Assembly: GCF_001412655.1 (NCBI RefSeq)
Contig: NZ_CP012996.1
Location: forward strand, 4,836,001-4,900,000
Reading direction: 5' to 3'
Source: Pedobacter sp. PACM 27299
GTDB taxonomy: Bacteria; Bacteroidota; Bacteroidia; Sphingobacteriales; Sphingobacteriaceae
DNA length: 64,000 nucleotides
Shown here: piece after piece, positions 8,564 through 19,400 of the stretch
Layout: each line of letters begins with the position of its first letter
Numbering within the stretch: position 1 is the stretch's first letter
Notes under the pieces: model-generated
The model's database searches: none
Seen by the model: the letters and a program-made list of their open reading frames with translations, nothing else
Told to the model about the DNA's origin: nothing
Translations under genes and position numbers: made by a program

Positions 8564-11224
8564 TTAATTGTCTTGTACGTAAAGTGACCATTGTTTGCCT
8601 GAGGTTGATGGAATGAGAAGTTTGCTGGTAGCTTTTACAATCGGAGTAGTTACCATTCCATCGAAAAATGCTCTACCATCATCTAAATCAATAGAAGCAT
8701 GAACAGCTCCAGCTTGTCTAAATACCATTTGATGATTTCCATCTACATACTTAGTTTTATAGGAGTAACCAATTCCATACATACTTTCAATGGTGTTCCA
8801 GTTATCACCAATAGTCCATACTATTTTATCGGTAGTTCCAGCTGTATCATAATCACCGGCTATACCTCTAAATCCAAAGCATTTATAGTGACCTGATGTT
8901 TCGAATCTTTGTCCGGCTTGTATAGCTGTTCCAGAAAAAATACTAGCATTGTTGTATGTTCGAATCCATGTAGAATCTGACATATAAAGACCTCCTCCAT
9001 AGGATTCATTAATCCATCCTGTATTTCCACTACTCCTAAACCAGTTAGAAGCACATACTGATCCTTGAAGACCTGAATCGTAACCAAAACTCCCCCTGCC
9101 TCCTGAGACGTTACCATTGGCTGAAATTCCTCCGTTTGCATATATAGTCTCAGCAATAAATGCTTCATAAGATGTCCCGGGATTATTTTTTATAGCGATT
9201 CTGCCACTTGGCTCTATTGAAATTTGAGAAGCTACCATACCAGGCCAATGGAAGGATAGGTTTGGTGACCTTCCTGATGAACTGCGAACCTCTAAATTTG
9301 CACTTTCAAAATCGCTACCTGTGCCTCCTAAAAACACACCTCTTCCGTAGACCTCTAAATTGCTAGCAAATGTGCCAGTGCTATTGCCAACGAATACGCC
9401 ATCTGAAACTAATGAGCCGTTAATTCTTGTATTTCCTGAGAAATTGACATTGCCGTCAATATCAATACCATTTCCCCATATACTGACTTTTCCAGATGCT
9501 GATTGCAAGAACCCGTAATAACTAGCTGTATTAAAATCCCTATGGCCAAATCTCGCTATAGCAATATTACTAATCCATCCGTCGATCGCATATGAATGAC
9601 CAACTATGGGTCCATTGAAATAAGAATTACCATTGACAGCAAAAGTATATCCTAGATCAGACGTATAACCAATATGTGTATTGCCGCTTTCAGCTATAAA
9701 AAATGGCGTTGTGCCTCTGTTATTATAAATTGAAAAACCATCTTGACTAATTCCCCAAACTCCTGAGATTAATCTGAATGAGGTTCCTTCTGAATTTAAT
9801 ACATTTTTTAGCTCATAATAACCATTTCCTGGGTCTGTAGCTTGTAATTGAATAGATTGCCCTTGATTGCCTTGGGTACCTCTCGCTAATACACTACGCA
9901 AAGTTTCACCTCCTGGATTTACTCCAATATACGCCTGCATTCCCTCTTGTGAAATAAGTCTTGCCTCATTAGTACCGGTAGTCCTGCCAAATATCAAATC
10001 AAAACCGGAACCGTATGCATTAGACTTATCAAAATCATAGCCATTCCACTGAGCTGAATTATAAGATAATGCCGAGGTACCGGATATATTATTGAACAAT
10101 GTAGCCCCATTGTTAACATCTATAAAGGTCTGAACCGCTGTTTTGCTCTTTGGACTCCACTTGCTATCGTAACTGAAACCCATTAAAAAAGTATTCACAG
10201 CAGTTGTACCATCGCCACTATATTGTGCCTGACTTGTAGCATCACCCCAACTGTTGGCTGCATTATTCAATACTGAACCATTATTCAATCCTAGCCAGTT
10301 TTGAAATAAAGGTACCGTACCCAACTTCCCTTTTCCATCTGTACCATCTATTACTACAGGAGCAAACACAAGTGCTGCATTATTATTAAGTTCAGCACTT
10401 CGCCCTCCCCAATTCATTGCATTAGTCGCTACTGCTGCTGTTCCGGTAATATCTATTTTCCATGTACCTGTTGCGTTGTCTCCACTAGTATTCGCTTTGC
10501 CAGGCACAGTAGGTGCATCAGCTGTACCTCCAAGATCACCCGCCAATTTTAACTTTCCTTTTGACACAGCTGAAGCATCCTGGACTGTTGCATCAGAACC
10601 AGGCACCCCTTGATTTCCCTGGGCTCCCGTCGCACCGGAAGCACCTGTATCACCCTTCGGCCCCGGTGTTAACACAATGTCATTAATCGCGTCTACCACT
10701 GCCTGTGTTGTCGGGTATCTCGTGTGATCTGGATTATCCAGACTGACCGCCTTATTAGACGTATTTTCCGGGCTAAAATTCAGTGCATTCTGTTTGTCTC
10801 GCAGTGCCTGCAACGTTGCTACTGAAATTGGTTTGTCCGCATCTGAGGTATTATCGACATTCTCAAGATCAATAACGGCCTTATTCAACTGGCTAAAGAG
10901 CGCGATCTCCCCGCTTTCTCTTGGTAATGTATATATGTAATTCTGACTCTGATTTAAGGGATTTCTCAATAAACTGGCGAAGCCATTTTTTATAAAAGAA
11001 AGCTCTTCCACACTGATCTGAGTAAAGCTTTTAGTACCAGTGATGTGCTGAGTTCCACTAATATTTACGACATCAGAATTACTTTCCTCTATGCGGTCAC
11101 GAAGTCGCTTAATCAGCTCCCTCAATTTAACACCTTGAGTTTTATTTAATGCTGGGTTATACACTCCAGCTGATTTAATAGTTTGATCAATATACTGATC
11201 ATCGATAAATGGAATTTCCGACAT
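8564..11224 (-). CDS. phage tail-fibre-like protein with collagen-like segment
   Basis: An 886-residue fibre-type protein without signal peptide. The N-terminus is helical (residues 28-48, KTQGVKLRELIKRLRDRIEE). A tail-fibre type LENVDNTSDADKPIS segment follows near residue 120, then a collagen-like Gly-X-Y stretch at 187-210. A long Gly/Asn/Ser-rich beta region with tail-fibre sequences (LKLAGDLGGTADAPTVPGKA) comes next. Near the C-terminus GNTGWINESYGGGLYMSDS and TWIRTYNNASIF match the module shared by many phage tail fibres and shufflon-type adhesin tips. It probably binds a target surface. It is among the last genes of the island operon and precedes a frameshifted partner. Confidence 0.75.
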   Translation of the reverse strand: MSEIPFIDDQYIDQTIKSAGVYNPALNKTQGVKLRELIKRLRDRIEESNSDVVNISGTQHITGTKSFTQISVEELSFIKNGFASLLRNPLNQSQNYIYTLPRESGEIALFSQLNKAVIDLENVDNTSDADKPISVATLQALRDKQNALNFSPENTSNKAVSLDNPDHTRYPTTQAVVDAINDIVLTPGPKGDTGASGATGAQGNQGVPGSDATVQDASAVSKGKLKLAGDLGGTADAPTVPGKANTSGDNATGTWKIDITGTAAVATNAMNWGGRSAELNNNAALVFAPVVIDGTDGKGKLGTVPLFQNWLGLNNGSVLNNAANSWGDATSQAQYSGDGTTAVNTFLMGFSYDSKWSPKSKTAVQTFIDVNNGATLFNNISGTSALSYNSAQWNGYDFDKSNAYGSGFDLIFGRTTGTNEARLISQEGMQAYIGVNPGGETLRSVLARGTQGNQGQSIQLQATDPGNGYYELKNVLNSEGTSFRLISGVWGISQDGFSIYNNRGTTPFFIAESGNTHIGYTSDLGYTFAVNGNSYFNGPIVGHSYAIDGWISNIAIARFGHRDFNTASYYGFLQSASGKVSIWGNGIDIDGNVNFSGNTRINGSLVSDGVFVGNSTGTFASNLEVYGRGVFLGGTGSDFESANLEVRSSSGRSPNLSFHWPGMVASQISIEPSGRIAIKNNPGTSYEAFIAETIYANGGISANGNVSGGRGSFGYDSGLQGSVCASNWFRSSGNTGWINESYGGGLYMSDSTWIRTYNNASIFSGTAIQAGQRFETSGHYKCFGFRGIAGDYDTAGTTDKIVWTIGDNWNTIESMYGIGYSYKTKYVDGNHQMVFRQAGAVHASIDLDDGRAFFDGMVTTPIVKATSKLLIPSTSGKQWSLYVQDN

Positions 11225-11324
11225 GTTTTGTTTTTTTTAAATAAATGATTTATGATCTCCAGCTTCTTTGTTTAAGCTTTGGCAATACGAACTATTGAGC
11301 TGGATAAGAAGTTATCTGAATGCC

Positions 11325-11432
11325 TTAGTGAAATTCCAAAGTTTGGCTATCTTCAGAATTTAATTGTGAGGCACCTATCGCATTGAACACGATTTTAAAT
11401 GCGTTTTCAGGGGTTAATTGTTGATTTTTCAT
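11325..11432 (-). CDS. possible 35-aa peptide between the 1653-aa and fibre genes
   Basis: ATG at 11432 opens a 35-codon frame beginning MKNQQLTPENAFKIVFNAIG and ending at TAA 11325. It sits in the leftward operon, 22 bp after the 1653-residue gene, and fills most of the space before the fibre gene. A second frame overlapping its end reads LGISLRHSDNFL, so a longer ancestor may have been truncated by a frameshift. No known family; real translation is uncertain. Confidence 0.4.
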   Translation of the reverse strand: MKNQQLTPENAFKIVFNAIGASQLNSEDSQTLEFH

Positions 11433-11454
11433 ATTTATTTTTGAATTGTTAATT

Positions 11455-14400
11455 TTATACAGTAAGCTCATTATCTATCAGATTAAATAAACTTGATGCA
11501 TTTATGACCTGCATTTTAAACCTATGGTAAATTCGATTTCCATCCTCATCCACAGTAACTAAAGGAGTGGCTAAAGTGTATTCGGCAAGCCCATCAGATT
11601 CCGAATGGGAAACACTGTAGATTCTTTCCCAGTTACCACGGCTGTTCTGTTTAAAGAGGTAGTAAGTACCATAACTGGTAGTTGGTATCCAGGTTAATTT
11701 ATGCGCTGAAGCCTGATAAATTAGTTGAGGTGCTTCTGGAGCTTGGGTATCCATCAATCTGGCTGTCAGCAATTCTGACTGATTTGAAAACACCTCTTCC
11801 CGCATTTCATTTTCATTAATAATCGTTCTGATTCCAACAAACCTGTAGTAAACTGTTTGTCCCAATGGTGCGCTACTTAGCTCAGAAAAATCATCTGTAA
11901 CTTCAAACTCAGCAAGATTTGATTCTTCAATATCTACCTCAAAGTAACGATCCATCGCATAAATACTACTTGTTTTAGCCTGATCTGTGGTAGTGTAAAT
12001 TCTAATTTTAGAAATGTGATCTGCTGGAGAAAAAGGTGCAACTAGAAAAGTTACCGCAACTCCGTGAACATTTGAAGCATAAGGTTTTACTTCAAACTGA
12101 TTAACCAATGGCGCTGCAGCAGCAGCAACATTTAGTACGGTTACAGGTCCGGTAAACAAACTCAAAAGGCCAGGAACCAGTTGATTCGTTACTTCTGCTG
12201 CAGTATAGAAATAAAAATTTCTTGAAGATGCATTCAAATTATAATCAGTAAACCTAACATAGGTCACGTTCTCTTCTGCCGGTTTTCCGTATTTTCTTAC
12301 CATCGGAAATGGATTGAAATCAGGACTTAACCCAGACAGTAAATGACCATCAACATCTCTGATGATCGGTAAAGTATTTTCTGTTTGCAGCCCCTGTTTA
12401 AGAAAACTGAAAATCGGTGGCTGCTCTGTAAGCGGCATTAATGTACCCTGAATAGCTGCGTATAATTTTTCCTTCTTCAGCGCATCAGAATCATCTGCAT
12501 TTTTTAACAATACTTTATCCGGAACAGGAAAACCATAAGCCTGAGGTCTCGCTTCATAAATCTTAAATTCTAGGTCTTTGAGTGGATCAAAAATCAGGTT
12601 TGCCAGTTCATAAGCTCGCAGATTATAATGGGGATCTTCCTCCAGAGATACCAGATCAGTTAGTATCTGATGTACCGTTTCAGGCTCATAAAGTACATAA
12701 AGAATTTCTTCCAGAGTAGTCCTATAAAACATAAAACCAAATGGGTTCCTCATCATTCCTTTCTGACTTTCAGCTATCTTCATATCAAAAGTAAAAGCCG
12801 CTTTTCCTGTCTCATCCGGCCTCACCTTCAAGCCAACAGCTATAGGTGCTTCGAGTTCCACTGGTTCTTCAATTCTACGTGCCAACAGCACTACCGGCAC
12901 AGATACCTGCGATACAAAATCATTTCCTGAAATTGTATCTACACTTTGTAAACCAAATAATGATTTCCTATCGTTCTCTTCATCAACAGGCAAGATGTTT
13001 GATCCGTTAAAACCATGGGGAGCCGACTCAGGGTATATATAAGCTTTATACCCTGGGTGATAGTTGACGTTAATCCACTCCCATTGATCTCTGGAATGTG
13101 TAATTGGCGACTCCTGGTAGCTGGTATCCTGTACATATAAGATCAGCGGATTGGTTTCCTCCACAAAGGCCACTTCTAACACTTTCATCTCCGCACCTTC
13201 TTTTACCTGAGGAATCCTAATCTGCCCTTTATACCATTCTACGTGTGTGGTGTTTAAAGAATCAGGATTATTTTTCTGAGGATTTCCTGGATCAAAAGGA
13301 AGGTTTTTCTGAGGATGTGCGGGCAATGATTCTGAGCAGCTGATCATGTAATAACCGGGTAGATCATCCGGACTTCCACCATCACTAAATAAAGGAATCA
13401 CTTTTGCAGCACTATGCAGTCCACCGATCCAGTATTTACTGACGTTACCTTCGGAATCCACTGAGCTTTCGATATTCGGCTGCTGCGGATTGGTAAAGCT
13501 GACTAATGAAATACTTTCAGCCAAAGGCTTCCAATTTTCCTGATTACTCAGGTTCTCTACTATAGAAAACCTGCTATTCAGTTCAGGTGCACTATAATTC
13601 CTTTGTGAAGCATACAATCCCGGATCTGTTTCGTCATCAACCAGACTCAAATCATAAGCCTTTTCAATGGTAATGATCGGACCCAACAAGGCGTAATCTA
13701 CCTGAACAACTCTGAACTGACCTGCTGGTGTAGACAAAATACAATCTTTAAACCTGAACAAATCTTCATGGGGAACAAAAGGCTTTACCACTGTACCATC
13801 AATCAACTTATAACTTCCGGTAGACAGCTTCAATAAAGTATCAGATCCTTTAATCGGTTGTATATTTTTAATCATTCCAATTACTTCCAAAGGGAGTCCT
13901 TGTTTGAAATGTGCTTTGATTTTATCAGGTCTTACCACAGTGGATAATTCCTCAACTGAGGTATCCTCCAGGTGAGAGACATCCACAATGTCCATCCAAC
14001 TGAAAGTGGTTCTTGTAAAATTCGTATCCTGACCTGGAAAAGTACTGTTTTGATCTTTTAACCAGCTTTGTTCAAATCCCGTAGTAAAGAGTAGCTGATC
14101 TTCTTTTTGGATATATTGAACCGTCACATCGGTAGGCGGCATTAGCGAATTTTTGACTGGAATTTTAGTAGCATTGGTAGCTGCTTCATCGCTGATGGCA
14201 GAAGCTCTGGAAAACCAATTGATTCCATAGATGGCATAAAAATGCACTCCTGATTTTCTTTCAAAGTGTATGTACAAACTTGTAGGGTCATCAGGAACAG
14301 GGACCGTTTCAAGAACTCCTGTTGATGGAAATTCATCATCAAAACTATAGAATGAGCTACCAATTGCTTTTTCATGTGTAATCTCAGGTTTGATATAAGA

Positions 14401-16416
14401 TTGCTGATTTTGTGCACGGTACTCAATACCATAAAGAACCGGTTTTGGGTTTTCAAAAACATTCTCATTTTCAATGAAAGAAAGATCAGCAAAGAAATCA
14501 TGGGCTGGCATTTCATCATTAAAAGGGATCCTGCCAATATTCACCGCTCTTACATTATCTAAACTAGTATATCCCTGCTCGTCAAAACTATTGTTCAGCT
14601 CAGTATCCATTACAGGGAGACCATAATTGACCGCTCTCATCACTGGTTTTTCAGGTAAACGACTGTCCGACTTTTTTACAGGTAAGCTGGTATAGGTATA
14701 ATTTATCATTTCAGCCCCGTTCAATTCCTTGCGATTCATGTACTCCAGTCGATAGATGAACTGATCATTCAACGCTGCATTTGTAGGGGTATCAATATGC
14801 CCAAGTCCGAGCATTCTTGCCATATGATAGTCCATTCCCTGCAGGTTTAAAATATCCAGGTAGCTCACAGACAGCCCGGGGATGTCTGCCCCGTCCTGAT
14901 CATCCTTCAAGAGATCAACCGATCTTGGATCAACCTCACTTAATTTCAGGTAACGCGTTACTGCATCTTTAATTCCTGGCTCAGCAGGGTCTGAAGAATT
15001 CCATTTGGTCTGGTAATTGGCAATTCTTACTCTGGAACCGTTGTTGTAATGCGGCCATTTATTATCAATGGGATAAGCTGTACTTTCCAAACGCTCCATC
15101 ACTTCGGCATCATCAAGGGAAAGACCAAAACCATTCCCTACAGGAGTCCATTCTGCAGAGGACCTAGTGATCAGGAAATCATGATAGGTTTCAAAAAAGA
15201 AAGTTTTAAATACACCAGTCGCTGATTTCCTAAGCCCTAAAGTTTTTATATTTTCTCCAATGAGCTCTACCTGATCAATAGCACCTTGCGGTAAAATGAG
15301 CGTCTTTCTAACATTTACCGGCTCTGAGGCTTCAACAGTATTGGAAGACTGGCAAAATGCCTCCATTTTCAGGTTAGCCTCCATTGAGGCAGAAGAATTT
15401 TGAAAACCTAAGGCTACCTTAAATGCGGTTTTGTTAATGATTCCGAGCTTAATCACTCCAGTGTAGCTATTCAGGAACTGGAAAGAACTTACTGCAGGAT
15501 TCAAACTTTGAGTCAGGCGGTTATACTTATTCTTATCTGTAAAACTCAGCTTCATCCTGTTAGTAATGCGCTGTCCATTGATCGTTTTAGTGATCACATA
15601 AGTCCATTCCCTTTTGCTGTTGTTAACCACCGGCTTGTCCAACTCAAAATCGACATCCATGATTGCAGGATTGACATACGGCGTACGGGAGATGTGAGCG
15701 AAATCATCTGGCTTATTAAAACCAAGACTAGAGCCGCTGGTATTGTTATAAGTACCTTTCGGTATATGATTGGTTCCCAATTCCCCACTTAAGCTCCAGC
15801 GAAGGTGTAGTCCTTCGGCAATACCGTCTGCACCATCAGAACCCGAAGCCTGAAGGTAAACACCAGGTGAGTTATTTTTAAACCGATCATCCAGATTCCC
15901 GCAAGGATTTAACCCTAAAATGGATAGATAATCTTTAATTTCATCCAAAGCTTCGAGTACCGGAATCAGCGCATCATCAATCGCTGCTTTTCCTTCTTCA
16001 GTAATTTCAGCACTTCTGCTGCAAAGCGCTTGCAGCATGTTCAGTACGGTTTTGAAATCAGAACCATAACCATCATTGCTATCGTCCTTATATCCTACCC
16101 AAAAATCCAGGCTGGAGAAATCAACAGCATCAAAGTCGCCAAAATCATATATGAAATTTCTGCCACTTCCAGGATTCATTGAAACTTCTTCTACGCCATT
16201 AATAATCCCAAGGATTCTGATAACCCGTAGATATAATTTACGCAGGATGTCATTTTTAAAAAGTTTAAGCAGCCCTAATGCTTTCGCATTAAGGGCTCCA
16301 CTATCTTCTAAAGCTTGTATTGAGAATAAACATGCTGATAATTCATTGTAATCAGCACAAAAGGCATAAGCCCTGCTTCTTGTCGGCATTGAGAAATATT
16401 TTATAGGTGAAATCAA
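11455..16416 (-). CDS. giant 1653-aa island protein, unknown function
   Basis: A 1653-residue protein with no signal peptide and no transmembrane segment that I can see. The first 170 residues are largely helical, followed by long beta-rich regions. A C-terminal part (from about residue 1450) resembles fibronectin-type repeats by its pattern of Pro, Trp, Tyr and alternating hydrophobics (PEAPQLIYQASAHKLTW). It has no Rhs/YD repeats and no recognisable enzyme motif. It starts 29 nt after the 2103-residue gene ends, so the two giants are probably made together. I do not recognise a named family. A structural or carrier role in a released particle or complex is inferred from size, lack of export signal and location next to lysis, toxin and fibre genes. 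Confidence 0.75.
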   Translation of the reverse strand: MISPIKYFSMPTRSRAYAFCADYNELSACLFSIQALEDSGALNAKALGLLKLFKNDILRKLYLRVIRILGIINGVEEVSMNPGSGRNFIYDFGDFDAVDFSSLDFWVGYKDDSNDGYGSDFKTVLNMLQALCSRSAEITEEGKAAIDDALIPVLEALDEIKDYLSILGLNPCGNLDDRFKNNSPGVYLQASGSDGADGIAEGLHLRWSLSGELGTNHIPKGTYNNTSGSSLGFNKPDDFAHISRTPYVNPAIMDVDFELDKPVVNNSKREWTYVITKTINGQRITNRMKLSFTDKNKYNRLTQSLNPAVSSFQFLNSYTGVIKLGIINKTAFKVALGFQNSSASMEANLKMEAFCQSSNTVEASEPVNVRKTLILPQGAIDQVELIGENIKTLGLRKSATGVFKTFFFETYHDFLITRSSAEWTPVGNGFGLSLDDAEVMERLESTAYPIDNKWPHYNNGSRVRIANYQTKWNSSDPAEPGIKDAVTRYLKLSEVDPRSVDLLKDDQDGADIPGLSVSYLDILNLQGMDYHMARMLGLGHIDTPTNAALNDQFIYRLEYMNRKELNGAEMINYTYTSLPVKKSDSRLPEKPVMRAVNYGLPVMDTELNNSFDEQGYTSLDNVRAVNIGRIPFNDEMPAHDFFADLSFIENENVFENPKPVLYGIEYRAQNQQSYIKPEITHEKAIGSSFYSFDDEFPSTGVLETVPVPDDPTSLYIHFERKSGVHFYAIYGINWFSRASAISDEAATNATKIPVKNSLMPPTDVTVQYIQKEDQLLFTTGFEQSWLKDQNSTFPGQDTNFTRTTFSWMDIVDVSHLEDTSVEELSTVVRPDKIKAHFKQGLPLEVIGMIKNIQPIKGSDTLLKLSTGSYKLIDGTVVKPFVPHEDLFRFKDCILSTPAGQFRVVQVDYALLGPIITIEKAYDLSLVDDETDPGLYASQRNYSAPELNSRFSIVENLSNQENWKPLAESISLVSFTNPQQPNIESSVDSEGNVSKYWIGGLHSAAKVIPLFSDGGSPDDLPGYYMISCSESLPAHPQKNLPFDPGNPQKNNPDSLNTTHVEWYKGQIRIPQVKEGAEMKVLEVAFVEETNPLILYVQDTSYQESPITHSRDQWEWINVNYHPGYKAYIYPESAPHGFNGSNILPVDEENDRKSLFGLQSVDTISGNDFVSQVSVPVVLLARRIEEPVELEAPIAVGLKVRPDETGKAAFTFDMKIAESQKGMMRNPFGFMFYRTTLEEILYVLYEPETVHQILTDLVSLEEDPHYNLRAYELANLIFDPLKDLEFKIYEARPQAYGFPVPDKVLLKNADDSDALKKEKLYAAIQGTLMPLTEQPPIFSFLKQGLQTENTLPIIRDVDGHLLSGLSPDFNPFPMVRKYGKPAEENVTYVRFTDYNLNASSRNFYFYTAAEVTNQLVPGLLSLFTGPVTVLNVAAAAAPLVNQFEVKPYASNVHGVAVTFLVAPFSPADHISKIRIYTTTDQAKTSSIYAMDRYFEVDIEESNLAEFEVTDDFSELSSAPLGQTVYYRFVGIRTIINENEMREEVFSNQSELLTARLMDTQAPEAPQLIYQASAHKLTWIPTTSYGTYYLFKQNSRGNWERIYSVSHSESDGLAEYTLATPLVTVDEDGNRIYHRFKMQVINASSLFNLIDNELTV

Positions 16417-16445
16417 TAATTAAATTCCGTTTAAGAACGGATTGA

Positions 16446-19400
16446 TTAAACAGCTGCTGTAATAGGGATTACAGGACTGGTGTAATCTTCATGCAAAGTC
16501 CGATAGTCATTGCCGTTGAAGATTTTATATCTGAAGTTCAATTGCATATCGGCTGCAGGAATTTCCATAGCTGCATTGGTTATAAAAACAGCTGAAGTAT
16601 CCCTGGAATGGATGTAGATCAATTGACCCGCAGCTGAAATGACCTGACCAGCTGAGGACAGTATCATTTTAACAGTATTTGATAATTCTGACAGCGGAAG
16701 CTTAGGATCATTGAAAGGTTCAGGATTTCTGATTAAAATCCCAAGGATCTTTCGATCTGCTGGATCCTCCGGGTTGACATTAATCACAGGCTGGATCACC
16801 GTATGCGAAATCGCCTCCGGATTTTTCAGTCTTAGACCGCCATAAATTAATCTGTCGAACTTAACCGCATAATTCAGTACTGCCTCGGGATCATTTTCTG
16901 AATCATTATCTATCAGATTTTGTAAGGTACCTCTGATCTCCTGATTGGTAAAACCTACAAATTCCGGATCAATGGCATACACTGGGTTTTCTGCTGAGCT
17001 ATCGAGGATAAAACTGCCTGCCTGTGCGGCAAAATTAGGGAAAGCGGAAGTTTTGAAACTAAACTTATGTACTTCTTCTTTTTGCTCCTCTTCTCCCTGA
17101 GGCTGATAAACTGCATTAAACAGTGCCGTATAAAGTCTTTTTGGCTCCAGATCAGGAAGGTGATATGCCCCTTGTTTTGTTCTCTTTTTAATGGCGATTG
17201 GATTGGCATTACAAGAGTCCGATAGTGCCGATAAGTTCATCAGGAATAAAATCTGCTGGTCTGGTGGCAGCGAGCGGAAATTATCAAGGGTGATTTCCTG
17301 ATCAGGTAATTGCTCCCATATTAACTCCGGATTTATCGCTTCACCAAATGGATCAACTAACTGAAGTTCCAACCTGCTTTTTACCTCTGGCAGGCCTTTG
17401 TAACTATCCCAATTGGCATACATTGCATGAATATATGGCTTGGTAAATAGTAAGCTGATTTTTGGATCCTGACAGAAAACAGGTTTACTCAAATCATAAC
17501 GGCTTAATGCATCAGGAAATGACCGTTCGTAATCAATATAATGTTTAAGGTTAGCCAATTTAAATTCAGCCGCACGATCCTGGGCTGCCAACTCTTTATA
17601 GACCTTACTTTTCTGCTGAAAATGGCCAATAGGTCCGGCAGTTTTAAATCCAAAAACATGGGTTTTAACCGTTCCTGAGCTCGAATTTCCTTTTGTTACT
17701 TTATCCCTCGTTTTAACTGCAATCGCAAAAGTAGTATCAGGCCGCCATACCGGTTGAACCGTTTTGCTCATTCCATCTCCAAGCACTTGAATCTCATTGA
17801 TCAAGCCTTCTTCTGTGACATCATTTTCTTCCTTTCTGCGTTGTAAGCTTTCAGAAAGATAACTGATCTGATTCAGCATGGTAGCTCCCTCAGTATGCTC
17901 ATAGGGCTTAAACACATTGTCTAAAGCGATACTTGTTTTTAAGATCTGATCGATGTAAAGGTTCAGTTTTCCAGTTTCTCGATCCACAGAGAGGAATATA
18001 TTTTTATGCTGTTTCTCTGTGAGCAGACCTGTATTACAATCCAAAGTATACGTATCTGTACTTTCCACTACAGTATGGCTATGTCCATCATAAACTGTCA
18101 ATACCACCTTGAACTGTGGGATCGTATTCTGATCATACGCTGTCTCTGCATCACCAGGTGTTTCCTGAATCAGCTGCATAACAAAACCTTTCTTTTCTCC
18201 TGTACTGAAATCTTCGTTTACCTTGTACATCAATGTGGATGCTCCAGCAATGAAGGGATTAAAAACTGTCAGAAGTTCAAATGCAAAACTTCCATTCTCC
18301 ACTTTCAGATCAGGGTCATACGGTACATAAAAAGCATCAGTTCTGGCAGTGAATGAATAGCTGGAGTTTATCGTTTCTACCTGATTTTCATCCTTCTGAT
18401 AAAAACAAGGAACCTTGTCTGGGCTTCCTAAGATCATTCCAAGATTTCTTCCGAGCTGGTCGTTGCTATTGTTCATTTTCCAATAACCTACCTGTCCTGA
18501 CATCTGATCGTAGGTTTTATTTAGTACCTCTTCTGCATTCAGACTTCGGTTAAATAACCTGGCGAATAATATGGACTTGTCTAATTCCTGCAGCTCATAG
18601 TTCGTACCTGTATCGTAATATCCACCCATTAAAAGATCTGCCTCAAAATCCAGCATTTCATTTTTGAAAAACTTAAGCACGACTTTGTTTATAGGATTGG
18701 CCAGGTCATTGTAGATTAAACTACTATTCTGATTCCAATCGAAAAGCTTTTCTTCTTTTCTTTTGACATCTTTTCCTAATAGTTTCCCTAATAAACCAGG
18801 CCTATTGACTCTGCTGAAGTAATCGACGAGGATATTATTTTCATTTGGTCCGAAGTCCAGTTTCAAATAAGAAACAGGCTTTGATAAGTGAATCGTCATC
18901 ATCCCCGTAGATGCTGCCAATTCCAGGCTATTTCCACCGTAACTACTGTTATAAGTTACCTTAGCTTTAACACCATCAAGAACAAACGTTTCTCCTTTAA
19001 AAGAGAAATCAATATTTTCTTCATAAATCTTATCCAGAGCTTCCGTTTTCCAATTGATGACCGTTTCTTTATTAACCGTTTCGAAGCAGAATAGGTCTTT
19101 ACTCTTAAAATTCAATCCGTCCAGATCGGCTGCAGCACTAGTGGTCTGGTTCGCATAGCTGAACATATTCTGAGACATCAGGCGAATTTTATTGTACTTA
19201 TTCGGCTCTGTAAACTGCCAGAATCCATCCTTAAGTGTACTCAAATCAATCGCATTTGCACCAGTGTTTTCAGAGGTAATAGCGGTTACTGCTTCATAAA
19301 TATGATAAGGCTGCCATGAGCCTACACCTGAAGGATTCCAAGCATAAATATCAAGGCCTGTCAGTTCATATTCATGGCGGATCTGATCACCCAATCCTTT

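Noticed and set aside
10595..10680. Collagen-like gene acquired from a eukaryote
   Set aside because: Short Gly-X-Y stretches are routine in phage tail fibres and need no such origin.
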